From positions 15,728,001-15,792,000 of the forward strand of contig JAMJFZ010001258.1 in NCBI GenBank assembly GCA_026225945.1: DNA of 64,000 nt, read 5' to 3'. Source of the DNA: Cricetomys ansorgei (lineage: Eukaryota > Chordata > Mammalia > Rodentia > Nesomyidae). This document shows positions 63,702 to 64,000 of this stretch, in pieces (positions within the stretch are counted from its first letter, which is position 1; every line of letters starts with the position of its first letter). The translations under genes were made by a program, and so were the position numbers. The notes beneath the pieces were generated by a model. That model was not told the DNA's origin, ran no database searches, and worked only from the letters and a program-made list of their open reading frames with translations.

Positions 63702-64000
63702 GTGAGTACTAATTTTCACCACTCAAGTAAGTACTGCTCGCATGTCATGTTATTCAGTGCTCGGGGCTCAAGGGAACAGGTAGCAGGGTGTCCTTGTCTC
63801 CTGGGCGTTCCTGTTCCAGAAAGCATTACTGGCCAAGGGGGATTTTTTTCCATTCTGAAGACAGTGCACTTTGTTGGGTGGTTATTTCTGCTCCTAAACC
63901 TTGCTAGTCCATATATCCCTAGAAGGAGAATGGACAGAGGGGAAGTCTAGTGAATTGATTTAACAGTGAAATCTGCAAAGGACTACTTTATAAGCAGAAA

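Overview
This is nuclear DNA from a muroid rodent. The window is dense in rodent SINEs (B1, B2/B3-type, ID-like and RSINE/B4-type), three copies of a rodent hAT-type element, degraded L1 pieces, CA/TG/CAGAGA/TTCC microsatellites and a few ancient mammalian repeats (MIR, MER5-like). The coding exons resemble mouse genes closely. The Pkd2l1 N-terminus nevertheless differs at several residues from the mouse protein as I remember it, so a non-Mus muroid seems more likely. I cannot name the species. Nothing bacterial, viral or plasmid-like is present.

Three protein-coding genes are recognisable, in the conserved order known from mouse chr19 and human chr10 (SCD - PKD2L1 - BLOC1S2). (1) About 1-20,710, minus strand: a stearoyl-CoA desaturase. 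Exons 1-4 are in the window and exons 5-6 lie off the left edge. Exon 1 encodes MPGHLLQEE and identifies it as the Scd3 paralogue. Its intron 1 is 14.5 kb, and upstream is a conserved block with two inverted CCAAT boxes. (2) About 28,150-58,520, plus strand: complete Pkd2l1 (polycystin-2-like 1, a TRPP cation channel), 15 coding exons, 755 codons, with a 19.5-kb intron 2. (3) From 59,744 to beyond the right edge, plus strand: the first three coding exons of Bloc1s2, with a short CpG-rich NRF1/ETS promoter. Scd3 and Pkd2l1 are divergent and about 7.5 kb apart. Pkd2l1 and Bloc1s2 are in tandem, about 1.2 kb from poly(A) signal to start codon.

The rest is intronic or intergenic DNA, mostly repeats. 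The items most worth a second look are: a decayed human-like PKD2L1 C-terminal reading frame preserved in the Pkd2l1 3' UTR; an Ala-Leu to Met-Glu change beside the first His box of the desaturase; a 73-bp perfect direct repeat 3.3 kb apart in Scd3 intron 1; an interstitial telomeric repeat flanked by 9-bp direct repeats; a plus-strand CCAAT/GC/TATA core promoter inside Scd3 intron 1; a B1 SINE ending about 25 nt from the Pkd2l1 exon 10 acceptor; and a 27-bp minisatellite open in three reading frames. I see no sign of a wholly new gene system; the novelty is local.

The genes are functionally separate. Scd3 is an ER lipid desaturase, Pkd2l1 a ciliary/taste-cell and CSF-contacting-neuron channel, and Bloc1s2 a subunit of lysosome-related organelle complexes. 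Their adjacency is conserved synteny rather than a pathway.
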